Part shown: positions 1 to 9,767 of the stretch, piece by piece
Layout: every line of letters starts with the position of its first letter
Position numbering within the stretch: position 1 is the stretch's first letter
Origin: Tritrichomonas musculus
Taxonomy: Eukaryota; Parabasalia; Tritrichomonadida; Tritrichomonadidae
DNA length: 25,516 nt
Direction of reading: 5' to 3'
Assembly: GCA_039105265.1 (NCBI GenBank)
Contig: JAPFFF010000341.1
Span: 1 to 25,516 of the forward strand
Position numbers and translations under genes: made by a program
Notes under the pieces: model-generated
Told to the model about the DNA's origin: nothing
Seen by the model: only the letters and a program-made list of their open reading frames with translations
Databases searched by the model: none

Positions 1-125
1 CCCGTCTGTATTCGTTTCCGTGTTCATGTATTCCGTTCTGTACGTTTGTCTTTCGAATCCTGCATCTTCAAATATAAGTAAAGTATAACCATCTGTAAAA
101 TAAATTCTTTAAGGTCTTCCGTGTT
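1..125 (+). repeat. Monomer A, reference copy (125 bp)
   Basis: This copy stands for the A monomer, present 165 times. Base composition is A 29, C 26, G 19, T 51, so it is 36% GC and clearly T-rich on the + strand. Positions 1-60 are almost free of A and hold six of the seven CpGs; positions 71-112 form an AT-rich half with TAA stops in all three frames between 75 and 88. Landmarks are TTCCGTGTTC at 16-25 and again at 117-126, TGTATTC at 7-13 and 27-33, the palindrome TTCGAA at 52-57, and AATAAA at 99-104. Known variants are T23A (44 copies, creates TGATCA), T39C (11 copies, creates CGTACG) and C60A (2 copies, creates ATGCAT). Copies directly after a B begin CGTTTCTG instead of CCCGTCTG. Confidence 0.97.
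5..34 (+). repeat. 30-bp box shared by every A and B monomer (reference copy)
   Basis: Unit positions 5-34 are the longest stretch common to both monomers, seen 207 times (165 A, 42 B including the last partial one at 25485-25514). It runs from TCTGTATTCG to CATGTATTCC and contains TGTATTC twice, 20 bases apart. Variation inside it is limited to T23A (44 A copies), G22T (one B, base 8184) and C19A (one B, base 9667). Because the bodies of A and B differ, exchange that swaps A for B should resolve in or next to this box. A protein-binding role is possible but is not shown by sequence alone. Confidence 0.9.
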
Positions 126-750
126 CCCGTCTGTATTCGTTTCCGTGATCATGTATTCCGTTCTGTACGTTTGTCTTTCGAATCCTGCATCTTCAAATAT
201 AAGTAAAGTATAACCATCTGTAAAATAAATTCTTTAAGGTCTTCCGTGTTCCCGTCTGTATTCGTTTCCGTGATCATGTATTCCGTTCTGTACGTTTGTC
301 TTTCGAATCCTGCATCTTCAAATATAAGTAAAGTATAACCATCTGTAAAATAAATTCTTTAAGGTCTTCCGTGTTCCCGTCTGTATTCGTTTCCGTGTTC
401 ATGTATTCCGTTCTGTACGTTTGTCTTTCGAATCCTGCATCTTCAAATATAAGTAAAGTATAACCATCTGTAAAATAAATTCTTTAAGGTCTTCCGTGTT
501 CCCGTCTGTATTCGTTTCCGTGATCATGTATTCCGTTCTGTACGTTTGTCTTTCGAATCCTGCATCTTCAAATATAAGTAAAGTATAACCATCTGTAAAA
601 TAAATTCTTTAAGGTCTTCCGTGTTCCCGTCTGTATTCGTTTCCGTGATCATGTATTCCGTTCTGTACGTTTGTCTTTCGAATCCTGCATCTTCAAATAT
701 AAGTAAAGTATAACCATCTGTAAAATAAATTCTTTAAGGTCTTCCGTGTT

Positions 751-869
751 CCCGTCTGTATTCGTTTCCGTGTTCATGTATTCCTTTCTTTAATTCTGAT
801 TACTGAATAATATTTAAAATCAAAATAGAACTGTTTATATAACATAATTTCGAGATATTCTTCTGTGTT
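751..869 (+). repeat. Monomer B, long form, reference copy (119 bp)
   Basis: The B monomer shares positions 1-34 with A exactly, then departs at position 35 into an AT-rich body, and becomes A-like again over its last dozen bases (TTCTGTGTT against A's TTCCGTGTT). It is about 28% GC, against 36% for A. The distinguishing stretch of the long form is ATAACATAATTTCGAG, and it has no AATAAA. The divergent body is far less similar to A than A copies are to one another, so B is either an old diverged paralogue or A with its body replaced; only patchy alignment near CTGTWWAWATAA hints at common descent. Long copies start at 751, 1495, 2114, 3350, 3594, 3838, 4207, 4451, 6812, 7056, 7300, 7544, 8905, 9649, 10268, 10512, 12256, 13000, 13744, 14855, 15224, 16835, 19922, 21283, 22394, 22763, 23132, 24001 and 24245. 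Confidence 0.96.
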
Positions 870-1613
870 CGTTTCTGTATTCGTTTCCGTGTTCATGTAT
901 TCCGTTCTGTACGTTTGTCTTTCGAATCCTGCATCTTCAAATATAAGTAAAGTATAACCATCTGTAAAATAAATTCTTTAAGGTCTTCCGTGTTCCCGTC
1001 TGTATTCGTTTCCGTGTTCATGTATTCCGTTCTGTACGTTTGTCTTTCGAATCCTGCATCTTCAAATATAAGTAAAGTATAACCATCTGTAAAATAAATT
1101 CTTTAAGGTCTTCCGTGTTCCCGTCTGTATTCGTTTCCGTGTTCATGTATTCCGTTCTGTACGTTTGTCTTTCGAATCCTGCATCTTCAAATATAAGTAA
1201 AGTATAACCATCTGTAAAATAAATTCTTTAAGGTCTTCCGTGTTCCCGTCTGTATTCGTTTCCGTGTTCATGTATTCCGTTCTGTACGTTTGTCTTTCGA
1301 ATCCTGCATCTTCAAATATAAGTAAAGTATAACCATCTGTAAAATAAATTCTTTAAGGTCTTCCGTGTTCCCGTCTGTATTCGTTTCCGTGTTCATGTAT
1401 TCCGTTCTGTACGTTTGTCTTTCGAATCCTGCATCTTCAAATATAAGTAAAGTATAACCATCTGTAAAATAAATTCTTTAAGGTCTTCCGTGTTCCCGTC
1501 TGTATTCGTTTCCGTGTTCATGTATTCCTTTCTTTAATTCTGATTACTGAATAATATTTAAAATCAAAATAGAACTGTTTATATAACATAATTTCGAGAT
1601 ATTCTTCTGTGTT
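870..1613 (+). repeat. Block 2: 5 A + long B
   Basis: String T-T-T-T-T, B-L at 1495. No position-23 or position-39 variant. Confidence 0.95.
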
Positions 1614-2232
1614 CGTTTCTGTATTCGTTTCCGTGATCATGTATTCCGTTCCGTACGTTTGTCTTTCGAATCCTGCATCTTCAAATATAAGTAAAGTATA
1701 ACCATCTGTAAAATAAATTCTTTAAGGTCTTCCGTGTTCCCGTCTGTATTCGTTTCCGTGTTCATGTATTCCGTTCTGTACGTTTGTCTTTCGAATCCTG
1801 CATCTTCAAATATAAGTAAAGTATAACCATCTGTAAAATAAATTCTTTAAGGTCTTCCGTGTTCCCGTCTGTATTCGTTTCCGTGTTCATGTATTCCGTT
1901 CTGTACGTTTGTCTTTCGAATCCTGCATCTTCAAATATAAGTAAAGTATAACCATCTGTAAAATAAATTCTTTAAGGTCTTCCGTGTTCCCGTCTGTATT
2001 CGTTTCCGTGATCATGTATTCCGTTCTGTACGTTTGTCTTTCGAATCCTGCATCTTCAAATATAAGTAAAGTATAACCATCTGTAAAATAAATTCTTTAA
2101 GGTCTTCCGTGTTCCCGTCTGTATTCGTTTCCGTGTTCATGTATTCCTTTCTTTAATTCTGATTACTGAATAATATTTAAAATCAAAATAGAACTGTTTA
2201 TATAACATAATTTCGAGATATTCTTCTGTGTT
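1614..2232 (+). repeat. Block 3: 4 A + long B
   Basis: String Ac-T-T-A, B-L at 2114. The first unit carries both T23A and T39C. The Ac-T-T-A opening recurs in the blocks at 4570, 12375 and 23251. Confidence 0.95.
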
Positions 2233-2974
2233 CGTTTCTGTATTCGTTTCCGTGTTCATGTATTCCGTTCCGTACGTTTGTCTTTCGAATCCTGCATCTT
2301 CAAATATAAGTAAAGTATAACCATCTGTAAAATAAATTCTTTAAGGTCTTCCGTGTTCCCGTCTGTATTCGTTTCCGTGTTCATGTATTCCGTTCTGTAC
2401 GTTTGTCTTTCGAATCCTGCATCTTCAAATATAAGTAAAGTATAACCATCTGTAAAATAAATTCTTTAAGGTCTTCCGTGTTCCCGTCTGTATTCGTTTC
2501 CGTGTTCATGTATTCCGTTCTGTACGTTTGTCTTTCGAATCCTGCATCTTCAAATATAAGTAAAGTATAACCATCTGTAAAATAAATTCTTTAAGGTCTT
2601 CCGTGTTCCCGTCTGTATTCGTTTCCGTGTTCATGTATTCCGTTCTGTACGTTTGTCTTTCGAATCCTGCATCTTCAAATATAAGTAAAGTATAACCATC
2701 TGTAAAATAAATTCTTTAAGGTCTTCCGTGTTCCCGTCTGTATTCGTTTCCGTGTTCATGTATTCCGTTCTGTACGTTTGTCTTTCGAATCCTGCATCTT
2801 CAAATATAAGTAAAGTATAACCATCTGTAAAATAAATTCTTTAAGGTCTTCCGTGTTCCCGTCTGTATTCGTTTCCGTGTTCATGTATTCCTTTCTTTAA
2901 TTCTGATTACTGAATAATATTTAAAATCAAAATAGAACTGTTTATATAATAAAATCGAGATATTCTTCTGTGTT
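2233..2974 (+). repeat. Block 4: 5 A + short B
   Basis: String Tc-T-T-T-T, B-S at 2858. This is the first short B in the window. Confidence 0.95.
2858..2974 (+). repeat. Monomer B, short form, reference copy (117 bp)
   Basis: This copy is identical to long B except near the end of the AT-rich body, where ATAATAAAATCGAG replaces ATAACATAATTTCGAG. The difference is two bases of length plus local substitutions, not a clean single deletion, so the two forms look like separate alleles of B. The short form gains an AATAAA hexamer (2948-2953 here) that long B lacks. Short copies start at 2858, 6070, 8163, 14363, 16093, 17704, 18321, 18813, 19430, 20791, 21902 and 24989. Four are consecutive B copies (17704 to 19430), so the short form is clustered. 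Confidence 0.96.
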
Positions 2975-3468
2975 CGTTTCTGTATTCGTTTCCGTGTTCA
3001 TGTATTCCGTTCTGTACGTTTGTCTTTCGAATCCTGCATCTTCAAATATAAGTAAAGTATAACCATCTGTAAAATAAATTCTTTAAGGTCTTCCGTGTTC
3101 CCGTCTGTATTCGTTTCCGTGTTCATGTATTCCGTTCTGTACGTTTGTCTTTCGAATCCTGCATCTTCAAATATAAGTAAAGTATAACCATCTGTAAAAT
3201 AAATTCTTTAAGGTCTTCCGTGTTCCCGTCTGTATTCGTTTCCGTGTTCATGTATTCCGTTCTGTACGTTTGTCTTTCGAATCCTGCATCTTCAAATATA
3301 AGTAAAGTATAACCATCTGTAAAATAAATTCTTTAAGGTCTTCCGTGTTCCCGTCTGTATTCGTTTCCGTGTTCATGTATTCCTTTCTTTAATTCTGATT
3401 ACTGAATAATATTTAAAATCAAAATAGAACTGTTTATATAACATAATTTCGAGATATTCTTCTGTGTT
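2975..3468 (+). repeat. Block 5: 3 A + long B
   Basis: String T-T-T, B-L at 3350. A 3-A run directly after a short B, as are all 3-A runs here. Confidence 0.95.
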
Positions 3469-3712
3469 CGTTTCTGTATTCGTTTCCGTGTTCATGTATT
3501 CCGTTCTGTACGTTTGTCTTTCGAATCCTGCATCTTCAAATATAAGTAAAGTATAACCATCTGTAAAATAAATTCTTTAAGGTCTTCCGTGTTCCCGTCT
3601 GTATTCGTTTCCGTGTTCATGTATTCCTTTCTTTAATTCTGATTACTGAATAATATTTAAAATCAAAATAGAACTGTTTATATAACATAATTTCGAGATA
3701 TTCTTCTGTGTT
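3469..3712 (+). repeat. Block 6: AB dimer (244 bp)
   Basis: String T, B-L at 3594. First of two consecutive 244-base AB dimers. Confidence 0.95.
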
Positions 3713-3956
3713 CGTTTCTGTATTCGTTTCCGTGTTCATGTATTCCGTTCTGTACGTTTGTCTTTCGAATCCTGCATCTTCAAATATAAGTAAAGTATAA
3801 CCATCTGTAAAATAAATTCTTTAAGGTCTTCCGTGTTCCCGTCTGTATTCGTTTCCGTGTTCATGTATTCCTTTCTTTAATTCTGATTACTGAATAATAT
3901 TTAAAATCAAAATAGAACTGTTTATATAACATAATTTCGAGATATTCTTCTGTGTT
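3713..3956 (+). repeat. Block 7: AB dimer (244 bp)
   Basis: String T, B-L at 3838. It looks identical to the preceding dimer, as expected from a recent tandem duplication. Confidence 0.95.
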
Positions 3957-4325
3957 CGTTTCTGTATTCGTTTCCGTGTTCATGTATTCCGTTCTGTACG
4001 TTTGTCTTTCGAATCCTGCATCTTCAAATATAAGTAAAGTATAACCATCTGTAAAATAAATTCTTTAAGGTCTTCCGTGTTCCCGTCTGTATTCGTTTCC
4101 GTGTTCATGTATTCCGTTCTGTACGTTTGTCTTTCGAATCCTGCATCTTCAAATATAAGTAAAGTATAACCATCTGTAAAATAAATTCTTTAAGGTCTTC
4201 CGTGTTCCCGTCTGTATTCGTTTCCGTGTTCATGTATTCCTTTCTTTAATTCTGATTACTGAATAATATTTAAAATCAAAATAGAACTGTTTATATAACA
4301 TAATTTCGAGATATTCTTCTGTGTT
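3957..4325 (+). repeat. Block 8: 2 A + long B
   Basis: String T-T, B-L at 4207. Confidence 0.95.
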
Positions 4326-4569
4326 CGTTTCTGTATTCGTTTCCGTGTTCATGTATTCCGTTCTGTACGTTTGTCTTTCGAATCCTGCATCTTCAAATAT
4401 AAGTAAAGTATAACCATCTGTAAAATAAATTCTTTAAGGTCTTCCGTGTTCCCGTCTGTATTCGTTTCCGTGTTCATGTATTCCTTTCTTTAATTCTGAT
4501 TACTGAATAATATTTAAAATCAAAATAGAACTGTTTATATAACATAATTTCGAGATATTCTTCTGTGTT
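4326..4569 (+). repeat. Block 9: AB dimer (244 bp)
   Basis: String T, B-L at 4451. It closes a B-dense stretch (3350-4569) with five B copies in about 1.2 kb. Confidence 0.95.
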
Positions 4570-6186
4570 CGTTTCTGTATTCGTTTCCGTGATCATGTAT
4601 TCCGTTCCGTACGTTTGTCTTTCGAATCCTGCATCTTCAAATATAAGTAAAGTATAACCATCTGTAAAATAAATTCTTTAAGGTCTTCCGTGTTCCCGTC
4701 TGTATTCGTTTCCGTGTTCATGTATTCCGTTCTGTACGTTTGTCTTTCGAATCCTGCATCTTCAAATATAAGTAAAGTATAACCATCTGTAAAATAAATT
4801 CTTTAAGGTCTTCCGTGTTCCCGTCTGTATTCGTTTCCGTGTTCATGTATTCCGTTCTGTACGTTTGTCTTTCGAATCCTGCATCTTCAAATATAAGTAA
4901 AGTATAACCATCTGTAAAATAAATTCTTTAAGGTCTTCCGTGTTCCCGTCTGTATTCGTTTCCGTGATCATGTATTCCGTTCTGTACGTTTGTCTTTCGA
5001 ATCCTGCATCTTCAAATATAAGTAAAGTATAACCATCTGTAAAATAAATTCTTTAAGGTCTTCCGTGTTCCCGTCTGTATTCGTTTCCGTGTTCATGTAT
5101 TCCGTTCTGTACGTTTGTCTTTCGAATCCTGCATCTTCAAATATAAGTAAAGTATAACCATCTGTAAAATAAATTCTTTAAGGTCTTCCGTGTTCCCGTC
5201 TGTATTCGTTTCCGTGTTCATGTATTCCGTTCTGTACGTTTGTCTTTCGAATCCTGCATCTTCAAATATAAGTAAAGTATAACCATCTGTAAAATAAATT
5301 CTTTAAGGTCTTCCGTGTTCCCGTCTGTATTCGTTTCCGTGATCATGTATTCCGTTCTGTACGTTTGTCTTTCGAATCCTGCATCTTCAAATATAAGTAA
5401 AGTATAACCATCTGTAAAATAAATTCTTTAAGGTCTTCCGTGTTCCCGTCTGTATTCGTTTCCGTGATCATGTATTCCGTTCTGTACGTTTGTCTTTCGA
5501 ATCCTGCATCTTCAAATATAAGTAAAGTATAACCATCTGTAAAATAAATTCTTTAAGGTCTTCCGTGTTCCCGTCTGTATTCGTTTCCGTGTTCATGTAT
5601 TCCGTTCTGTACGTTTGTCTTTCGAATCCTGCATCTTCAAATATAAGTAAAGTATAACCATCTGTAAAATAAATTCTTTAAGGTCTTCCGTGTTCCCGTC
5701 TGTATTCGTTTCCGTGTTCATGTATTCCGTTCTGTACGTTTGTCTTTCGAATCCTGCATCTTCAAATATAAGTAAAGTATAACCATCTGTAAAATAAATT
5801 CTTTAAGGTCTTCCGTGTTCCCGTCTGTATTCGTTTCCGTGATCATGTATTCCGTTCTGTACGTTTGTCTTTCGAATCCTGCATCTTCAAATATAAGTAA
5901 AGTATAACCATCTGTAAAATAAATTCTTTAAGGTCTTCCGTGTTCCCGTCTGTATTCGTTTCCGTGTTCATGTATTCCGTTCTGTACGTTTGTCTTTCGA
6001 ATCCTGCATCTTCAAATATAAGTAAAGTATAACCATCTGTAAAATAAATTCTTTAAGGTCTTCCGTGTTCCCGTCTGTATTCGTTTCCGTGTTCATGTAT
6101 TCCTTTCTTTAATTCTGATTACTGAATAATATTTAAAATCAAAATAGAACTGTTTATATAATAAAATCGAGATATTCTTCTGTGTT
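4570..6186 (+). repeat. Block 10: 12 A + short B
   Basis: String Ac-T-T-A-T-T-A-A-T-T-A-T, B-S at 6070. The run is twice the usual maximum of six. Its first six units have the same string as the complete block at 23251, so it may be two six-unit runs joined by loss of a B. Confidence 0.95.
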
Positions 6187-6930
6187 CGTTTCTGTATTCG
6201 TTTCCGTGATCATGTATTCCGTTCTGTACGTTTGTCTTTCGAATCCTGCATCTTCAAATATAAGTAAAGTATAACCATCTGTAAAATAAATTCTTTAAGG
6301 TCTTCCGTGTTCCCGTCTGTATTCGTTTCCGTGATCATGTATTCCGTTCTGTACGTTTGTCTTTCGAATCCTGCATCTTCAAATATAAGTAAAGTATAAC
6401 CATCTGTAAAATAAATTCTTTAAGGTCTTCCGTGTTCCCGTCTGTATTCGTTTCCGTGATCATGTATTCCGTTCTGTACGTTTGTCTTTCGAATCCTGCA
6501 TCTTCAAATATAAGTAAAGTATAACCATCTGTAAAATAAATTCTTTAAGGTCTTCCGTGTTCCCGTCTGTATTCGTTTCCGTGATCATGTATTCCGTTCT
6601 GTACGTTTGTCTTTCGAATCCTGCATCTTCAAATATAAGTAAAGTATAACCATCTGTAAAATAAATTCTTTAAGGTCTTCCGTGTTCCCGTCTGTATTCG
6701 TTTCCGTGATCATGTATTCCGTTCTGTACGTTTGTCTTTCGAATCCTGCATCTTCAAATATAAGTAAAGTATAACCATCTGTAAAATAAATTCTTTAAGG
6801 TCTTCCGTGTTCCCGTCTGTATTCGTTTCCGTGTTCATGTATTCCTTTCTTTAATTCTGATTACTGAATAATATTTAAAATCAAAATAGAACTGTTTATA
6901 TAACATAATTTCGAGATATTCTTCTGTGTT
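6187..6930 (+). repeat. Block 11: 5 A + long B
   Basis: String A-A-A-A-A, B-L at 6812. The only block of more than one A in which every copy carries T23A, and the strongest local homogenisation of that variant. Confidence 0.95.
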
Positions 6931-7174
6931 CGTTTCTGTATTCGTTTCCGTGATCATGTATTCCGTTCTGTACGTTTGTCTTTCGAATCCTGCATCTTCA
7001 AATATAAGTAAAGTATAACCATCTGTAAAATAAATTCTTTAAGGTCTTCCGTGTTCCCGTCTGTATTCGTTTCCGTGTTCATGTATTCCTTTCTTTAATT
7101 CTGATTACTGAATAATATTTAAAATCAAAATAGAACTGTTTATATAACATAATTTCGAGATATTCTTCTGTGTT
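6931..7174 (+). repeat. Block 12: AB dimer (244 bp)
   Basis: String A, B-L at 7056. First of three AB dimers in a row. Confidence 0.95.
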
Positions 7175-7418
7175 CGTTTCTGTATTCGTTTCCGTGATCA
7201 TGTATTCCGTTCTGTACGTTTGTCTTTCGAATCCTGCATCTTCAAATATAAGTAAAGTATAACCATCTGTAAAATAAATTCTTTAAGGTCTTCCGTGTTC
7301 CCGTCTGTATTCGTTTCCGTGTTCATGTATTCCTTTCTTTAATTCTGATTACTGAATAATATTTAAAATCAAAATAGAACTGTTTATATAACATAATTTC
7401 GAGATATTCTTCTGTGTT
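7175..7418 (+). repeat. Block 13: AB dimer (244 bp)
   Basis: String A, B-L at 7300. It matches the preceding dimer, including T23A. Confidence 0.95.
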
Positions 7419-7662
7419 CGTTTCTGTATTCGTTTCCGTGTTCATGTATTCCGTTCTGTACGTTTGTCTTTCGAATCCTGCATCTTCAAATATAAGTAAA
7501 GTATAACCATCTGTAAAATAAATTCTTTAAGGTCTTCCGTGTTCCCGTCTGTATTCGTTTCCGTGTTCATGTATTCCTTTCTTTAATTCTGATTACTGAA
7601 TAATATTTAAAATCAAAATAGAACTGTTTATATAACATAATTTCGAGATATTCTTCTGTGTT
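7419..7662 (+). repeat. Block 14: AB dimer (244 bp)
   Basis: String T, B-L at 7544. It differs from the two preceding dimers at position 23. Confidence 0.95.
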
Positions 7663-8279
7663 CGTTTCTGTATTCGTTTCCGTGTTCATGTATTCCGTTC
7701 TGTACGTTTGTCTTTCGAATCCTGCATCTTCAAATATAAGTAAAGTATAACCATCTGTAAAATAAATTCTTTAAGGTCTTCCGTGTTCCCGTCTGTATTC
7801 GTTTCCGTGATCATGTATTCCGTTCTGTACGTTTGTCTTTCGAATCCTGCATCTTCAAATATAAGTAAAGTATAACCATCTGTAAAATAAATTCTTTAAG
7901 GTCTTCCGTGTTCCCGTCTGTATTCGTTTCCGTGATCATGTATTCCGTTCTGTACGTTTGTCTTTCGAATCCTGCATCTTCAAATATAAGTAAAGTATAA
8001 CCATCTGTAAAATAAATTCTTTAAGGTCTTCCGTGTTCCCGTCTGTATTCGTTTCCGTGTTCATGTATTCCGTTCTGTACGTTTGTCTTTCGAATCCTGC
8101 ATCTTCAAATATAAGTAAAGTATAACCATCTGTAAAATAAATTCTTTAAGGTCTTCCGTGTTCCCGTCTGTATTCGTTTCCGTTTTCATGTATTCCTTTC
8201 TTTAATTCTGATTACTGAATAATATTTAAAATCAAAATAGAACTGTTTATATAATAAAATCGAGATATTCTTCTGTGTT
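7663..8279 (+). repeat. Block 15: 4 A + short B with private variant
   Basis: String T-A-A-T, B-S at 8163. The B copy has a G-to-T change at unit position 22 (base 8184), seen nowhere else in the window. Confidence 0.95.
8184..8184 (+). other. Private B variant G22T in the shared box
   Basis: In the short B at 8163 the box reads CGTTTTCATG where all others read CGTGTTCATG or, in A copies only, CGTGATCATG. The single occurrence means it has not been spread by exchange, or that it is a sequencing or assembly error. Confidence 0.85.
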
Positions 8280-9023
8280 CGTTTCTGTATTCGTTTCCGT
8301 GATCATGTATTCCGTTCTGTACGTTTGTCTTTCGAATCCTGCATCTTCAAATATAAGTAAAGTATAACCATCTGTAAAATAAATTCTTTAAGGTCTTCCG
8401 TGTTCCCGTCTGTATTCGTTTCCGTGATCATGTATTCCGTTCTGTACGTTTGTCTTTCGAATCCTGCATCTTCAAATATAAGTAAAGTATAACCATCTGT
8501 AAAATAAATTCTTTAAGGTCTTCCGTGTTCCCGTCTGTATTCGTTTCCGTGTTCATGTATTCCGTTCTGTACGTTTGTCTTTCGAATCCTGCATCTTCAA
8601 ATATAAGTAAAGTATAACCATCTGTAAAATAAATTCTTTAAGGTCTTCCGTGTTCCCGTCTGTATTCGTTTCCGTGTTCATGTATTCCGTTCTGTACGTT
8701 TGTCTTTCGAATCATGCATCTTCAAATATAAGTAAAGTATAACCATCTGTAAAATAAATTCTTTAAGGTCTTCCGTGTTCCCGTCTGTATTCGTTTCCGT
8801 GTTCATGTATTCCGTTCTGTACGTTTGTCTTTCGAATCCTGCATCTTCAAATATAAGTAAAGTATAACCATCTGTAAAATAAATTCTTTAAGGTCTTCCG
8901 TGTTCCCGTCTGTATTCGTTTCCGTGTTCATGTATTCCTTTCTTTAATTCTGATTACTGAATAATATTTAAAATCAAAATAGAACTGTTTATATAACATA
9001 ATTTCGAGATATTCTTCTGTGTT
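8280..9023 (+). repeat. Block 16: 5 A + long B, carries position-60 marker
   Basis: String A-A-T-T*-T, B-L at 8905. The fourth unit has C-to-A at position 60 (base 8714), creating ATGCAT. The block at 16210 has the same marker in the same fourth slot and is its probable duplicate. Confidence 0.95.
8714..8714 (+). other. Rare A-monomer variant C60A, first of two
   Basis: C-to-A at unit position 60 in the A copy starting at 8655 turns CCTGCATC into CATGCATC and creates the palindrome ATGCAT. Only one other A copy in the window (16585) has it. Confidence 0.93.
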
Positions 9024-9767
9024 CGTTTCTGTATTCGTTTCCGTGTTCATGTATTCCGTTCTGTACGTTTGTCTTTCGAATCCTGCATCTTCAAATATAA
9101 GTAAAGTATAACCATCTGTAAAATAAATTCTTTAAGGTCTTCCGTGTTCCCGTCTGTATTCGTTTCCGTGATCATGTATTCCGTTCTGTACGTTTGTCTT
9201 TCGAATCCTGCATCTTCAAATATAAGTAAAGTATAACCATCTGTAAAATAAATTCTTTAAGGTCTTCCGTGTTCCCGTCTGTATTCGTTTCCGTGTTCAT
9301 GTATTCCGTTCTGTACGTTTGTCTTTCGAATCCTGCATCTTCAAATATAAGTAAAGTATAACCATCTGTAAAATAAATTCTTTAAGGTCTTCCGTGTTCC
9401 CGTCTGTATTCGTTTCCGTGTTCATGTATTCCGTTCTGTACGTTTGTCTTTCGAATCCTGCATCTTCAAATATAAGTAAAGTATAACCATCTGTAAAATA
9501 AATTCTTTAAGGTCTTCCGTGTTCCCGTCTGTATTCGTTTCCGTGTTCATGTATTCCGTTCTGTACGTTTGTCTTTCGAATCCTGCATCTTCAAATATAA
9601 GTAAAGTATAACCATCTGTAAAATAAATTCTTTAAGGTCTTCCGTGTTCCCGTCTGTATTCGTTTCAGTGTTCATGTATTCCTTTCTTTAATTCTGATTA
9701 CTGAATAATATTTAAAATCAAAATAGAACTGTTTATATAACATAATTTCGAGATATTCTTCTGTGTT
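9024..9767 (+). repeat. Block 17: 5 A + long B with private variant
   Basis: String T-A-T-T-T, B-L at 9649. The B copy has a C-to-A change at unit position 19 (base 9667), unique in the window. Confidence 0.95.
9667..9667 (+). other. Private B variant C19A in the shared box
   Basis: In the long B at 9649 the box reads CGTTTCAGTG in place of CGTTTCCGTG, which removes a CpG. Single occurrence. Confidence 0.85.

Larger units (their letters stand above)
1..869 (+). repeat. Block 1: at least 6 A + long B
   Basis: String T-A-A-T-A-A, B-L at 751. The run is open to the left; the first unit starts CCCG, the form seen after an A, so the true run is at least seven A copies. It has four position-23 A variants (units at 126, 251, 501, 626). 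Confidence 0.95.

Noticed and set aside
1-16. A CENP-B box
   Set aside because: On the - strand, positions 1-16 resemble the CENP-B core (the reverse complement would need CCCGNNTNNNNCGAA). CCCG and the T fit, but the CG lies one base too far and is followed by TT instead of AA. A copies after a B lack the CCCG as well. It is a near miss only.
52-57. Palindromes (TTCGAA in all A; TGATCA, CGTACG and ATGCAT created by variants) as functional sites
   Set aside because: Three of the variants each happen to create a six-base palindrome. This is useful for telling copies apart, but six-base palindromes are common and nothing else supports a function.
751-869. B as a transposable element inserted into an A array
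   Set aside because: B has no terminal inverted repeats, target-site duplications, poly(A) tail or coding potential. It replaces an A in register and shares the unit ends, so it is a variant monomer and not an insertion.
3469-3956. Assembly artefact as an explanation for the repeated identical blocks
   Set aside because: It cannot be excluded for any single block. However, the exact closure of monomer lengths and the non-random linked variants argue that most of the order is real. Spanning raw reads would decide.
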